Under the pieces are notes generated by a model that worked only from the letters and a program-made list of their open reading frames with translations, was not told the origin of the DNA and made no database searches. From the NCBI GenBank assembly GCA_963663775.1, contig OY760624.1, positions 1,364,001-1,428,000 of the forward strand: a stretch of 64,000 nt of DNA, in the 5' to 3' direction. Positions 42,792 to 51,820 of this stretch are shown here, one piece after another; the first letter of the stretch is position 1, and the number at the start of each line of letters is the position of its first letter. Both the position numbers and the translations under genes were made by a program. This stretch comes from G963663775 sp963663775. Lineage in GTDB: Bacteria; Bacillota; Clostridia; Oscillospirales; Butyricicoccaceae.

Positions 42792-43757
42792 TCATCCTCC
42801 GATTTGGCTCATCATGCGGTCATCCAGCAGCGATGCGCCAAAAAGATGACCGGTGGGTTTTGAAAAAATAGTTTGCTGCAAGGCTTGCAGCAGCTGCTCC
42901 TGGGCTGCACCGCTGCGCAGAAGGGCACGGACATCCAGTGCATCATAGTGGGCAAGGCAAGGGAACAGCTGCCCGTCGGCGGAAAGCCGTATTCGATTGC
43001 AGGTGTCGCAGAATTGATGGTGCACGGCATCGATGATGCCAAATATCGTGCCATCTGCAAGCTGATAATAGACGGCGGGACCGTTTCCAAACGTGGCATC
43101 GGATAGTGGGGTAATGTCTGTATGCGCCATGCGGATGCGCCATACAATCTCCTCGGCAGACAGTCCGTGTACAGGATTGCCTTGACCGAGGGGCATCAGT
43201 CCGATGAAGCGAACGATGACGCCATGCGTCTGCCCGAATTGCAGAAAATCCAAGAGTTCATCCGCATTGCAGCCGCGCATGGGCACCATATTGATTTTTA
43301 CACGCATCTGCTGCATCTGTGCGGCACAAATCCCCTCCAGCACCTGCTGCAATGCATCACGTCGGGTAATTTCCCGATAGCGGGGGCGGTGCAGGGAATC
43401 CATGCTGATGTTGACCGATTGTATCCCGGCATCGGACAAGGCTGCCGCCTGCGAAGCGAGCAAGGTGCTGTTTGTCGTGAGCGTTACCTCGTGGATACCT
43501 TCGATTTGACGGAGCAACTGTACCAATTTTGGCAACTGCGGTCGACACAAGGGCTCACCGCCGGTGAGTTTGATGCGATGGATGCCAAGCGTGGGCAAGC
43601 AGCGGCAAATCCGTACGATTTCGGAAAACTGTAGGATGTTCTGGGTGGGGATTGCGGGAAGACCATCCGCCGGCATACAATATTGGCAGCGCAAATTGCA
43701 CAAATCGGTCACGGAAAGCCGCATATATCGGATGTTACGTCCGCAGCCATCCATCAT
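42792..43757 (-). CDS. moaA: GTP 3',8-cyclase MoaA
   Basis: Radical SAM enzyme of 321 residues that starts molybdopterin synthesis from GTP. The SAM cluster cysteines are Cys20, Cys24 and Cys27 (CNLRCQYC), the TGGEPLCRP segment binds SAM, and the C-terminal 4Fe-4S cluster uses [18 protein letters not shown]. The protein ends in Gly-Gly, as MoaA must for activity. It overlaps moaC by four bases (ATGA), so translation is coupled. Confidence 0.97.
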   Translation of the reverse strand: MMDGCGRNIRYMRLSVTDLCNLRCQYCMPADGLPAIPTQNILQFSEIVRICRCLPTLGIHRIKLTGGEPLCRPQLPKLVQLLRQIEGIHEVTLTTNSTLLASQAAALSDAGIQSVNISMDSLHRPRYREITRRDALQQVLEGICAAQMQQMRVKINMVPMRGCNADELLDFLQFGQTHGVIVRFIGLMPLGQGNPVHGLSAEEIVWRIRMAHTDITPLSDATFGNGPAVYYQLADGTIFGIIDAVHHQFCDTCNRIRLSADGQLFPCLAHYDALDVRALLRSGAAQEQLLQALQQTIFSKPTGHLFGASLLDDRMMSQIGG

Positions 43758-44236
43758 AGCGCATCCGCCCTGGTATAGGTGCCGCTCGCACCGCCACTTT
43801 TGTGCAGCAGGCGCATATTGCGAATTTCCATGGCACGGTCAACCGCTTTGCACATATCATAAATGGTGAGCAATGCGGTCGATACCCCTTGCAGGGCTTC
43901 CATTTCCACACCGGTTTTGCCGTCACAGCGCACGGTGCACAGCACCCGCACTTCCAAGGCATCTTCTTGCAACGCAAAGGTAATGCCGCAGTAGGTAAGC
44001 GGGAGGATATGGCACAAGGGAATCAATTCCGCCGTGCGCTTCGCCGCAAGAATGCCTGCGATGCGTGCCGTTCCAAGCACATCGCCTTTTTTAGCCGTGC
44101 CGTTTTGCACAGCGGCAAATGCGGCGGCATTCATGCGGATGCTGCCTTCTGCGGTGGCTTCCCGTGCAGTGGTGGGTTTTTCTCCCACATCGACCATGAT
44201 CGCATTGCCGTGTGCGTCAAAATGATTGAGATTCAT
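43754..44236 (-). CDS. moaC: Cyclic pyranopterin monophosphate synthase MoaC
   Basis: A 160-residue MoaC, which converts the MoaA product to cyclic pyranopterin monophosphate. [15 protein letters not shown] (near residues 71-85) and [30 protein letters not shown] carry the conserved active-site residues. ATG 44236 follows AGGGGTGG; the longer frame to 44260 overlaps the upstream gene. Second gene of the minus-strand molybdopterin operon. moaD and moaE are not in the window. Confidence 0.96.
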   Translation of the reverse strand: MNLNHFDAHGNAIMVDVGEKPTTAREATAEGSIRMNAAAFAAVQNGTAKKGDVLGTARIAGILAAKRTAELIPLCHILPLTYCGITFALQEDALEVRVLCTVRCDGKTGVEMEALQGVSTALLTIYDMCKAVDRAMEIRNMRLLHKSGGASGTYTRADAL

Positions 44237-44237
44237 T

Positions 44238-45263
44238 TCACCACCCCTTTCCAAATCCACAGTTGGGATAGGTACAAGTTGTACAGTTTAGGCAAAGACC
44301 GCCCTCGCCCAAAGCGGCAAGCTCCTGCGCTGAAATGGGGTCGTTTGCGAGCAGGCGAGGCAGAATGAGGTCAAATATCGTGCGCTTTGCATACATGACG
44401 CAACCGGGAAGCCCCACAATCGGTGTGCCGTTTGGTGCATAGGCGAGCAGCAGCATCGCACCGGGCAGGACTGGTGCGCCATAGCTGATGATTTGCGCAC
44501 CGCTGTCACGGATGGCAAGCGGTGTTTTGTCATCGGGGTCAACGCTCATGCCGCCGGTGCAAAGAATCAGCTCTGCGCCTTGCGCCAGCCAGTGGTGGAT
44601 GGCAGCGGCTGTTTGGGCAGCATCATCCGGCACGATGGTTTGCCCCAGACAGGGCGCATCAAAGGCGGCAAGCTTTTGCCGCAGGACAGGACCGAATTGG
44701 TCTGTGATGCGACCGGACGCCACCTCGTTGCCGGTGGTGATGATTGCCGTGCGTTTTTTTTGAAGCGGCAGCAGGTCGCACAGCGGCGTTTGTCCTGCGG
44801 TTTGCTCTGCCTGCTGCAGTTTTTCTTCTGCAATGACGAGCGGAATGACCCGTGTGCCCAGCAATTTATCTCCCGCCTGCACAACTGTATTGCCGTGACG
44901 AGAGGCAATCATCATCTCTCCGATGGCATTGACGGCATGCAGACGGGCACGGTCGACCTTAAACAGTCCGTCACATGCGGCAAACAGCTCCAGTTTGCCT
45001 TCTTTGCAGTCCCCTCGTGTCATTGATGCCGTTTCGCATAAGGCACACAGGCGCTGGGCCGCTTCATCCTCGTGCAGCATCCCTTCGCATTTTTCCCACA
45101 CATAGAGGTGTTCTTTTCCCATGGAGAGCAGCACGGGGATGTCCGTCTCTTGGATGATATGTCCTTTTCGGAAGCGTGCATCCTTGCAAACGCCGGGTAT
45201 AATCTGTGTCAAATCGTGACAGAGCACACTGCCAACAACATCCCGCACATCTAAGATGTCCAT
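44238..45263 (-). CDS. MoeA-like molybdopterin-binding protein with C-terminal Cys cluster
   Basis: A 341-residue protein with a MoCF-type molybdopterin-binding domain in its second half ([45 protein letters not shown] and [14 protein letters not shown]). The N-terminal part differs from classical MoeA. It ends with four cysteines spaced Cys-x2-Cys-x2-Cys-x4-Cys ([12 protein letters not shown]), a metal-binding tail seen in clostridial relatives. It probably inserts molybdate or matures the cofactor for the hydroxylase encoded divergently. ATG 45263 is used; the frame continues upstream through the promoter. Confidence 0.88.
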   Translation of the reverse strand: MDILDVRDVVGSVLCHDLTQIIPGVCKDARFRKGHIIQETDIPVLLSMGKEHLYVWEKCEGMLHEDEAAQRLCALCETASMTRGDCKEGKLELFAACDGLFKVDRARLHAVNAIGEMMIASRHGNTVVQAGDKLLGTRVIPLVIAEEKLQQAEQTAGQTPLCDLLPLQKKRTAIITTGNEVASGRITDQFGPVLRQKLAAFDAPCLGQTIVPDDAAQTAAAIHHWLAQGAELILCTGGMSVDPDDKTPLAIRDSGAQIISYGAPVLPGAMLLLAYAPNGTPIVGLPGCVMYAKRTIFDLILPRLLANDPISAQELAALGEGGLCLNCTTCTYPNCGFGKGW

Positions 45264-45321
45264 GTCATATCCCTCATTTCTATCTGCGTTATCTTTAGCG
45301 TAGGTGGCTTTTGATGAACCG

Positions 45322-45350
45322 ATTATAGCATCCGTTTTGGAAAAGCACAA
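45322..45350 (-). promoter_or_regulatory. Promoter of the molybdopterin operon
   Basis: Minus strand: TTGTGC (45350-45345), 17 bases, TATAAT (45327-45322) with an upstream TGC extension. Start of transcription near 45315, about 50 bases before the moeA-like start. Confidence 0.78.
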
Positions 45351-45516
45351 GGCACGGCACAGTTACCCAAGCGCAGAAAAAAAGGCAGCCTGCACAACTC
45401 GTCAGCTGTGTTTGGGCAGTGTGCTGAAAAAAGGGGGTGCTTTGGCGCATATCTATTGTGGTGTATATACATCATCCTGCTGTACAGCGGTGCGAGATAC
45501 GTTGCTCGTTTTATTA

Positions 45517-45550
45517 AAACACACGAAAATGTTGTGAAAAAGGTGTGTTT
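45517..45550. promoter_or_regulatory. Inverted repeat upstream of the ndh promoter
   Basis: AAACACAC (45517-45524) and GTGTGTTT (45543-45550) face each other directly upstream of the -35 box at 45552. A candidate site for NiaR, LysR or another regulator. Confidence 0.58.
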
Positions 45551-45551
45551 A

Positions 45552-45581
45552 TTGACAATTTCAACGCTGTAATGCTACAAT
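45552..45581 (+). promoter_or_regulatory. Promoter of the ndh operon
   Basis: TTGACA (45552-45557), 18 bases, TACAAT (45576-45581): a near-consensus housekeeping promoter about 117 bases upstream of ndhF. The region 45351-45551 shows no believable gene. Confidence 0.82.
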
Positions 45582-45608
45582 AAGAAAAAATCAAAGAAGA
45601 TGAAAAGC

Positions 45609-45665
45609 AAAGAAGCTTTTGTGACGGCAGCGGCTGTCATGAAGGGTTCTTTTTTGTGTTTTTAG
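45609..45665 (+). terminator. Leader terminator/attenuator of the ndh operon
   Basis: A long hairpin (45609-45628 with 45633-45652, one mismatch, several G-U pairs, loop AGCG) is followed by TTTGTGTTTTT. It lies between the ndh promoter and ndhF, so most transcripts would stop here unless something prevents it. Confidence 0.75.
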
Positions 45666-45698
45666 GGAGTATTTCTGTTGTGTGAAGGGAGCTCATCC

Positions 45699-46601
45699 AT
45701 GCAGGATTTTGAATTTTTCCGACCTGAAACCATAGAGCAAGCACTCCGTATGCTTTCAGATGCGCCAGAAAACAGCACGGTTTTGGCGGGCGGGACGGAT
45801 GTCATCCCACAGCTGCACGAGGGGCGGCGCAAGACGGACTGCGTGATTGCAATCAATCACCTGCATACGCTGCGGGGCGTCGAAATAACGGACGATGCGG
45901 TGACGATTGGTGCGTGCACCACCTTCGCAGAGCTGGAGCAGACACCGTTTGTGCGACAGCATATCCGTGCACTGCACACGGCGTGCGCCAATGTTGGTTC
46001 GCCGCAGATTCGCAATCTGGGAACGGTCGGCGGCAATCTGGTCAATGCGTCGGTGGCAGGGGATTCGATTACGGCGTTTTTGGCACTGGATGCGGTGGTT
46101 GTGCTGCGCAGTCTGCGGGGAGAGCGCAGCATCCCTCTGCGAGAGTTTTACCCAACCATGGCGGGCAGCTGCATTGCATCGGATGAGTTGCTGACACAGA
46201 TTCGATTGAAACGACCGGATAGTCGAACGGCAACGGCATTTTACAAGCTTGGCAAGCGAAATGCGCTGGCGATTGTAGAAATCAGCGGTGCTGTGGTACT
46301 GCGTTGGGATGCAGACGGCATTTGCACGTATGCCGCAGTGCGTGGCGGTGCGTTGGCACGGTTTCCGTTGGAGTTTCTCGAGGTGCAGGCGTATTTGGTC
46401 GGAAAACCGATTGCAAAAGACACGCTGTATGGCTGCATGAACCTGCTTTCCGATGCCGTTTATGAGAGCATTAAGCACCGACCATTGGAAGTCGGCTACA
46501 AAAAAGAAAGCGTAAAGGGCGTGTTTCAAACGGTCTTTGATGATATTTTAGCGCAATATTCCCTGCGGTTGCAGCAGGAGGAAAGGGGAAGTGTCCGTTG
46601 A
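45699..46601 (+). CDS. ndhF: Nicotinate dehydrogenase FAD subunit
   Basis: FAD-binding subunit of a molybdenum hydroxylase, 300 residues (about 33 kDa, the size of E. barkeri NdhF). VLAGGTDVIPQ (residues 29-39) and NVGSPQIRNLGTVGGNLVNAS (near 99-119) bind FAD; the C-terminal CO_deh_flav_C domain follows. It passes electrons from the 2Fe-2S clusters to NADP+. ATG 45699 follows AGGGAG. First gene of ndhF-ndhS-ndhL-ndhM. Purine or xanthine hydroxylase is the alternative, but downstream genes favour nicotinate. Confidence 0.87.
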   Translation: MQDFEFFRPETIEQALRMLSDAPENSTVLAGGTDVIPQLHEGRRKTDCVIAINHLHTLRGVEITDDAVTIGACTTFAELEQTPFVRQHIRALHTACANVGSPQIRNLGTVGGNLVNASVAGDSITAFLALDAVVVLRSLRGERSIPLREFYPTMAGSCIASDELLTQIRLKRPDSRTATAFYKLGKRNALAIVEISGAVVLRWDADGICTYAAVRGGALARFPLEFLEVQAYLVGKPIAKDTLYGCMNLLSDAVYESIKHRPLEVGYKKESVKGVFQTVFDDILAQYSLRLQQEERGSVR

Positions 46602-47089
46602 GCAAGATACTGGTGGAATGTACGGTGAATGGGGCGCAAATCCGCTGTGAAACCCATGGCAATCGCCGCCTTTTGGATTTTCTGCGGGAAGAACTGGGAC
46701 TGCTCAGTGTCAAAGAGGGCTGCAGTGAAGGCGAATGCGGTGCGTGTACGGTGCTGCTGGACGGCATGCCGGTCACGTCCTGCGCAGTCTTGGCAGGACA
46801 GGTGCAGCATCGGCACATCCTGACACTGGAGGGCTTGAGTCCGGATGGACAGCCAACCTTGATACAGCGTGCCTTTATGGAAGCGGGTGCGGTGCAGTGC
46901 GGATACTGTACGCCGGGCATGGTGCTGACAGGGCACGCACTGCTGACACGCAATCCGCATCCGACAAGGGCAGAAATCCAACGAGCGATTTCAGGGAATT
47001 TGTGCCGCTGCACGGGATATGAAAAGATGATTCAGGCGATAGAACTGGCAGCCCAGTGGTTAGAGACGCAGCGGGAGGCGAGCATATGA
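46598..47089 (+). CDS. ndhS: Nicotinate dehydrogenase small (2Fe-2S)2 subunit
   Basis: A 163-residue iron-sulfur subunit. The plant-type cluster uses Cys42, 47, 50 and 62; the second, helical-domain cluster uses Cys101, 104, 136 and 138 (QCGYCTPG and CRCTGY). These clusters link the molybdenum site to FAD. The start is probably TTG at 46598, overlapping the ndhF stop (TTGA), with AGGAAAGGGG upstream; no ATG lies early enough to keep the first domain strand. It overlaps ndhL by four bases. Confidence 0.92.
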   Translation: MSKILVECTVNGAQIRCETHGNRRLLDFLREELGLLSVKEGCSEGECGACTVLLDGMPVTSCAVLAGQVQHRHILTLEGLSPDGQPTLIQRAFMEAGAVQCGYCTPGMVLTGHALLTRNPHPTRAEIQRAISGNLCRCTGYEKMIQAIELAAQWLETQREASI

Positions 47090-48339
47090 CACAAAGAGCC
47101 GTGATGGGGCAAAACGTTGTGAAAAAGGATGCGCTGGAAAAAGTGATGGGGAAAGCACGTTTTTCCGCCGACTTGTTTGCACCAAACATGCTGTATGGTG
47201 CGGTTGCACGCAGTAAAGTGGCATCCGCCTATGTGCGGCAGGTGGATGTGACACCTGCGCTGGCACTGCCCGGCGTGGTCTGTGCGTTAACCAGCCGTGA
47301 TATTCCAGGGAAAAACCGCATTGGCATTATCTTGAAAGATGAGCCGATTTTGGTCGAAGACAAGGTGCGCCGCTATGGGGATGCCATTGCAGTGATTGCC
47401 GCAAAGGATCGTGAAACCGCAGAGCGGGCGGCGGAACTGGTGCAGGTGACCTATGAGGAAATTGAACCGATTTTTACGATTGAGCGTGCCTTAGAAGCGG
47501 ATTCGCCCAAAATCCATGGCGATACCAACCTGATGCAGCATAAAAAGCTGGTGCATGGCAATGTGGAGGCAGGGTTTGCCGCAAGCGATGTGATTGTGGA
47601 GCATACCTATCAAACCTCCATGCTGCAGCATATGTTCATCGAACCGGAAGCAGGGGTGGCAGACTATCAAAATGGCATCCTAACCCTGCAAAGTGCCACA
47701 CAAAATCCGCATTTTGACAGAGGCGAGGTCGCGGGGATGCTGAATCTGCCCAACAGCAGGGTGCGCAGTGTGCAGGCAACGACGGGCGGCGGATTTGGCG
47801 GAAAGCTGGATATTTCCGTGCAGTGCCATGTGTCGCTGCTGGCATATCATACAGGATGTCCCGTTAAAATGGTCAGAGGTCGGTTGGAATCCACCATGGT
47901 GTCGGCAAAACGACACCCGATGACAATGCAGGCAAAAACAGGCGCCACCAAGGACGGCAAGCTGCTGGCGCATCAGGTCACGATGTGGGGCGATACGGGC
48001 GCCTATGCATCGTATGGGCCTGCCGTTATCACACGTGCCTTGGTGCATTGTACAGGGCCCTATGTCATTCCAAACGTGTATGCCGAGGCAACCTTTGCAT
48101 ACACCAACAACCCGATGGCGGGTGCGTTCCGTGGCTTTGGCGTGCCGCAGGTTTCCATCCTGCATGAAGGGCAAATCAGTGCGATTGCACGAAAGCTGGG
48201 GATGAATCAGGCAGAAATTCGTTTGCTGAATGCACAGCAGGTTGGCTGCACCGTTGCAACAGGACAGGTGCTGCAAGAGAGCGTTGGTCTTACGGAATGT
48301 ATCAGACAGGCAGTCGAGCGTGCAGAACAGCTGATGTAG
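47086..48339 (+). CDS. ndhL: Nicotinate dehydrogenase large molybdopterin subunit, N-terminal half
   Basis: The first half of a molybdenum hydroxylase catalytic chain, 417 residues (about 45 kDa), with the a/b hammerhead domain, then TTGGGFGGKLD and GAFRGFGVPQ, which hold the molybdopterin. It ends in a TAG stop; the second half is a separate gene. The same division into NdhL and NdhM is known for the selenium-dependent nicotinate dehydrogenase of E. barkeri, with the same gene order. ATG 47086 follows GGGAGG by seven bases and overlaps ndhS. Confidence 0.88.
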   Translation: MTQRAVMGQNVVKKDALEKVMGKARFSADLFAPNMLYGAVARSKVASAYVRQVDVTPALALPGVVCALTSRDIPGKNRIGIILKDEPILVEDKVRRYGDAIAVIAAKDRETAERAAELVQVTYEEIEPIFTIERALEADSPKIHGDTNLMQHKKLVHGNVEAGFAASDVIVEHTYQTSMLQHMFIEPEAGVADYQNGILTLQSATQNPHFDRGEVAGMLNLPNSRVRSVQATTGGGFGGKLDISVQCHVSLLAYHTGCPVKMVRGRLESTMVSAKRHPMTMQAKTGATKDGKLLAHQVTMWGDTGAYASYGPAVITRALVHCTGPYVIPNVYAEATFAYTNNPMAGAFRGFGVPQVSILHEGQISAIARKLGMNQAEIRLLNAQQVGCTVATGQVLQESVGLTECIRQAVERAEQLM

Positions 48340-48368
48340 CGTAGCCGTCTGGCGGGAGGAGAGAACAC

Positions 48369-49352
48369 ATGAAAAAACGAGGGCAAGGTATCGCTTGCAT
48401 GTGGTATGGCATCGGAAATACCGGTTTGCCGAATCCAGCGGCAGCCTTTGTGGAGGTTCTGCCCGATGCATCGGTCAACTTGATGGTTGGCTGTGCGGAT
48501 ATTGGACAAGGCTCTACAACCGTCATGGCGCAAATTGCGGCAGAAGAGCTGGGGCTGCACTATGAGGACATCATGGTCACCAGTGCGGACACGGGCGTGA
48601 CACCGGAAGGCGGGGCAACATCTGCAAGCCGCCAGACCTTTATCTCCGGCAATGCCACACGCAACGCCTGCAAACAGGCGAAAATCCTGCTGGCACAAAC
48701 CGCAAGTGAAGCGATGCAGGTATCGCCGGAGGCACTAACCTTTCGGGAACGCAGGGTGTTTTGCACAGAGAACCCGCAGCAGGAAATGTCTTATGCGGAA
48801 TTGATGGGTGAAATGAAGAAAAAGGGGCGGGTTGCAGTCGGCGCAGGATATTACAATCCCAAAACCACCCTGCTTGACCCCGCGGATATGTCGGGCATTC
48901 CGTTTGAAATCTATTCCTATGCGGCAACCGTTGTCAGTGTCGAGGTAGATACCGAAACGGGGCGGATTGCAGTGCTAAAGGTTGTGTCTGCGCACGATGT
49001 GGGTACGGCGGTCAACAAAATCAACATTGAAGGGCAGATTGAGGGCGGCAGTGCCATGGGCATTGGCTTTGCACTCTATGAGAAAACCATGGTGGAGGAC
49101 GGCAAAATTTTAAACCCGCAGTTTTCCAAATATCTGATTCCCACCGCACTGGATATGCCGGAAATGTATCCGGTCATTGTGGAAAGCGAGGGAGAGGCAG
49201 GACCGTTCGGGGCAAAAGGGGTTGGAGAACCTGCGCTGATTCCCATCATTCCCGCCATCGTGGATGCGGTGGAGGATGCCATTGGGATTCGCTTTGATAC
49301 CCTTCCCATGACACCGACGGATGTGTTGGCGGCACTTTCGGCAAAAGGATAA
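48369..49352 (+). CDS. ndhM: Nicotinate dehydrogenase medium molybdopterin subunit, C-terminal half
   Basis: The second half of the catalytic chain, 327 residues. [22 protein letters not shown] near residue 38 holds the glutamine at the Mo centre, and [17 protein letters not shown] near 286 carries the conserved catalytic glutamate. A separate GGGAGGAG ribosome site and ATG in a different frame from ndhL show that this is a designed subunit and not a broken gene. In the E. barkeri enzyme the Mo centre carries a terminal selenium ligand, consistent with the selenium genes that follow. Confidence 0.88.
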   Translation: MKKRGQGIACMWYGIGNTGLPNPAAAFVEVLPDASVNLMVGCADIGQGSTTVMAQIAAEELGLHYEDIMVTSADTGVTPEGGATSASRQTFISGNATRNACKQAKILLAQTASEAMQVSPEALTFRERRVFCTENPQQEMSYAELMGEMKKKGRVAVGAGYYNPKTTLLDPADMSGIPFEIYSYAATVVSVEVDTETGRIAVLKVVSAHDVGTAVNKINIEGQIEGGSAMGIGFALYEKTMVEDGKILNPQFSKYLIPTALDMPEMYPVIVESEGEAGPFGAKGVGEPALIPIIPAIVDAVEDAIGIRFDTLPMTPTDVLAALSAKG

Positions 49353-49380
49353 ATAATACTTGCGGGCAAAGGAGGGCATG

Positions 49381-50406
49381 ATGGAACAGAAAGCATCATT
49401 TTGCCGTGGCGGCGGCTGTGCGGCAAAGCTGGGTCCGGCGGTGCTGCAAAAGGTACTGGGACAGCTGCCGCCGCCGCAGGATGCCGCCCTGCTGGTGGGC
49501 ACCGAGAGCCAAGATGACGCTGCGGTGTATCAGCTGACAGAAGACCTTGCCATGGTGCAGACACTGGATTTTTTTTCACCCATGGTGGAAGACCCTTATA
49601 CATTTGGGCAGATTGCGGCGGCGAATGCTCTCAGTGATGTGTATGCAATGGGCGGTGTGGTCAAAACGGCGCTCAATATTGTCTGTTTTCCGGAACAGAT
49701 GGATTTGCATATTTTAGGAGAGATTTTGCGGGGCGGCAGCGAAAAGGTGCAGGAAGCCGGGGGCGTACTCGCCGGAGGGCATTCCATTGCAGACCATGAG
49801 GTCAAATTTGGTCTTTCGGTCACGGGTACGGTGCATCCGCAGCGCATTCGGAAAAATCACACCGGCTGGGTAGGCGATAAGCTGATTTTGACCAAGCCGC
49901 TTGGGGTTGGACTGGTTTGCACCGCAGCACGTGCGGGTGCAGCTTCCGCAGAAGCCCTTGCGATGGCGGTGACATCGATGAAAACACTCAATCAGCAGGC
50001 GGCTCGCTTGGCGGATGCCTATGAAGTACATGCCTGCACGGATGTGACAGGGTTTGGTCTGCTCGGGCATTTGCAGGAGATGCTGCGCCCTGACCTTTCT
50101 GCACGGCTGCGGATGCGGCAGATTCCATCGATTCCGCAGGCACTCGACTATGCGGCAGATTTTCTCATGACAGCGGCAGCGCAGCGCAATCGAAATTTTG
50201 TGGGCGAAAATGTGCGCTTCCACAAGCTTTCCTTTGCGCAGGAGGAGCTATTGTTTGACCCGCAAACCTCAGGCGGACTGCTGTTTGCGGTCGCACCGCA
50301 GGATGCGGTGGCACTGCTGGCAGATTTACAGGCATTAGGACTGCCATGCGGACAAATCGGAGAATTCATCCCACGGATGAATTGTGCCATCATAGTGGAG
50401 GAATGA
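49381..50406 (+). CDS. selD: Selenide, water dikinase
   Basis: SelD, 341 residues, makes selenophosphate from selenide and ATP. Near the N-terminus, [10 protein letters not shown] holds the catalytic cysteine and lysine; it is Cys, not selenocysteine. ESQDDAAVY and LAGGHSIAD form the ATP and metal site. No selA, selB or selC gene is in the window; placed here it should feed the molybdenum hydroxylase maturation route. AAAGGAGG precedes ATG 49381. Confidence 0.95.
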   Translation: MEQKASFCRGGGCAAKLGPAVLQKVLGQLPPPQDAALLVGTESQDDAAVYQLTEDLAMVQTLDFFSPMVEDPYTFGQIAAANALSDVYAMGGVVKTALNIVCFPEQMDLHILGEILRGGSEKVQEAGGVLAGGHSIADHEVKFGLSVTGTVHPQRIRKNHTGWVGDKLILTKPLGVGLVCTAARAGAASAEALAMAVTSMKTLNQQAARLADAYEVHACTDVTGFGLLGHLQEMLRPDLSARLRMRQIPSIPQALDYAADFLMTAAAQRNRNFVGENVRFHKLSFAQEELLFDPQTSGGLLFAVAPQDAVALLADLQALGLPCGQIGEFIPRMNCAIIVEE

Positions 50407-50408
50407 AG

Positions 50409-51008
50409 ATGAAAAGAATTGATGCGAGAGGAAAAGCATGTCCGCTGCCAGTGGTAGAAACCCGCAAGGCGTTACGAGAAATGGGAGAAGAACCGGTACA
50501 GACCCTTGTAGATAATGAAATAGCGGTGCAGAACCTGCAAAAAATGGCGGCACAGATGGGGTTTGCAGCGGCGTGCAGCGGAGCGGCAGGCAATTTCACC
50601 GTGACCTTTCAGGCGGCAGAAGCGGCAGCCGTGCCGCAGCAAGCGGACTGTGGCTGTTTGCCCATCTCATCGGGGGAAAGCGTCGTTGCGCTGTCTGCAC
50701 GCACCATGGGGCAAGGGGACGATACCTTGGGCGCAGCGCTGATGAAAGGCTTTGTGTTTGCGCTGACCCAGTTGGAGTATCCGCCGTCCGCCGTGTTGCT
50801 GTATAATGGCGGAGCGTATCTTTCCGTAGAAGGTTCGGACAGCATCGAGGATTTGCGTACACTGGAGCAAGCGGGCACGGAAATCTTGACATGCGGCACT
50901 TGTTTGGACTATTACGGGCTGAAGGAACAGCTTGCAGTCGGCGAGGTGACCAATATGTATACCATTGCAGAGCGTCTGACGGGTGCGGCGCAGGTGATTC
51001 GTCCATGA
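50409..51008 (+). CDS. yedF: YedF, sulfurtransferase-like selenium metabolism protein
   Basis: A 199-residue protein with an N-terminal TusA/SirA-like domain (IDARGKACPLPVVETRKAL, with the CPxP motif) and a C-terminal DsrE-like domain holding EILTCGTCLDYYGL. YedF occurs almost only next to selD in selenium-using bacteria. The two cysteines of CGTC may carry selenium. ATG 50409 is seven bases after GGAGG. It overlaps yqeB by four bases. Confidence 0.93.
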   Translation: MKRIDARGKACPLPVVETRKALREMGEEPVQTLVDNEIAVQNLQKMAAQMGFAAACSGAAGNFTVTFQAAEAAAVPQQADCGCLPISSGESVVALSARTMGQGDDTLGAALMKGFVFALTQLEYPPSAVLLYNGGAYLSVEGSDSIEDLRTLEQAGTEILTCGTCLDYYGLKEQLAVGEVTNMYTIAERLTGAAQVIRP

Positions 51009-51820
51009 AGCCGCCTGTGATTGTAGTGCGTGGGGCAGGCGATATTGCTACGGGCACGCTGCAGCGGCTGGTGCAGTGCGGGTTTCGGGTGGCTGCCTTG
51101 GAATGCGACCGACCCAGTGCGATTCGGCGGACGGTATCTTTTTGCGAGGCGGTATACATGGGCAGTCAAGTTGTGGAGGGCGTGCGCTGTGTGTTGGTGT
51201 CGGAGGTACGGGATTGTGCGGCGGTGTGGTCGCAGGGAGAACTGCCGCTGCTTGTGGATGCAGCGGCTTCCTGCATTTCGGATTTGCAACCGACAGCGGT
51301 GGTGGATGCTATTTTGGCCAAGCGCAACTGCGGCACCCATCGTGCGATGGCACCCATCACCATTGGATTGGGGCCTGGCTTCACGGCGGGACAGGATGTG
51401 GACGCTGTGATTGAAACACAGAGAGGGCATCAGCTAGGGCGTGTGCTCTATTGTGGGGCAGCTGCACCCAATACCGGTGTTCCCGGTAGGATTGGGGGAT
51501 ATGCGGCAGAACGTGTCATACATGCTCCGGCAGATGGCGAAATTGTCCACTGTGCGCAAATTGGCGCTGTGGTGCAGGAACAGCAGGTGATTGCTTGGCT
51601 GAACGACACCCCTGTCTATGCGACAATCCATGGTGTGCTGCGTGGACTGATTCGGGAAGGCTATCCGGTGAAAAAGGGGCTGAAAATTGCGGACATTGAC
51701 CCTCGCCTGTTGGAAGCCGAAAACTGCCGCACCATTTCGGACAAAGCGAGATGCATTGCGGGCGGCGTGGTAGAGGCGTTGCTGCATCAAGGGGCAGTGA
51801 AAGGAGTGCGGGTGCTGTGA
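51005..51820 (+). CDS. yqeB: YqeB, selenium-dependent molybdenum hydroxylase maturation protein
   Basis: A 271-residue protein of the EF2563/YqeB family, a marker of selenium-dependent molybdenum hydroxylase systems. It starts with a nucleotide-binding-like VIVVRGAGDIATGTLQRL and ends with a biotinyl/lipoyl-like strand region (HAPADGEIVHCAQIGAVV). Its biochemistry is not established; an inferred role is adding selenium to the molybdenum cofactor. ATG 51005 overlaps the yedF stop. Confidence 0.93.
   Translation: MKPPVIVVRGAGDIATGTLQRLVQCGFRVAALECDRPSAIRRTVSFCEAVYMGSQVVEGVRCVLVSEVRDCAAVWSQGELPLLVDAAASCISDLQPTAVVDAILAKRNCGTHRAMAPITIGLGPGFTAGQDVDAVIETQRGHQLGRVLYCGAAAPNTGVPGRIGGYAAERVIHAPADGEIVHCAQIGAVVQEQQVIAWLNDTPVYATIHGVLRGLIREGYPVKKGLKIADIDPRLLEAENCRTISDKARCIAGGVVEALLHQGAVKGVRVL

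Noticed and set aside
45304..45537. A 77-codon plus-strand frame between the molybdopterin and ndh operons
   Set aside because: It covers the minus-strand promoter and the inverted repeat, lacks a ribosome site, and has no recognisable sequence.
45588..45698. Moco riboswitch in the ndh leader
   Set aside because: The leader has a terminator hairpin but I could not match the conserved Moco core by eye, so I report only an attenuator.
48337..48368. ndhL/ndhM split read as a disrupted gene
   Set aside because: The second part has its own strong ribosome site and ATG, and the known nicotinate dehydrogenase has the same two-part chain.
49381..49430. SelD as a selenoprotein
   Set aside because: The active-site codon in GGGCAAK is TGT/TGC cysteine and no in-frame TGA is present.
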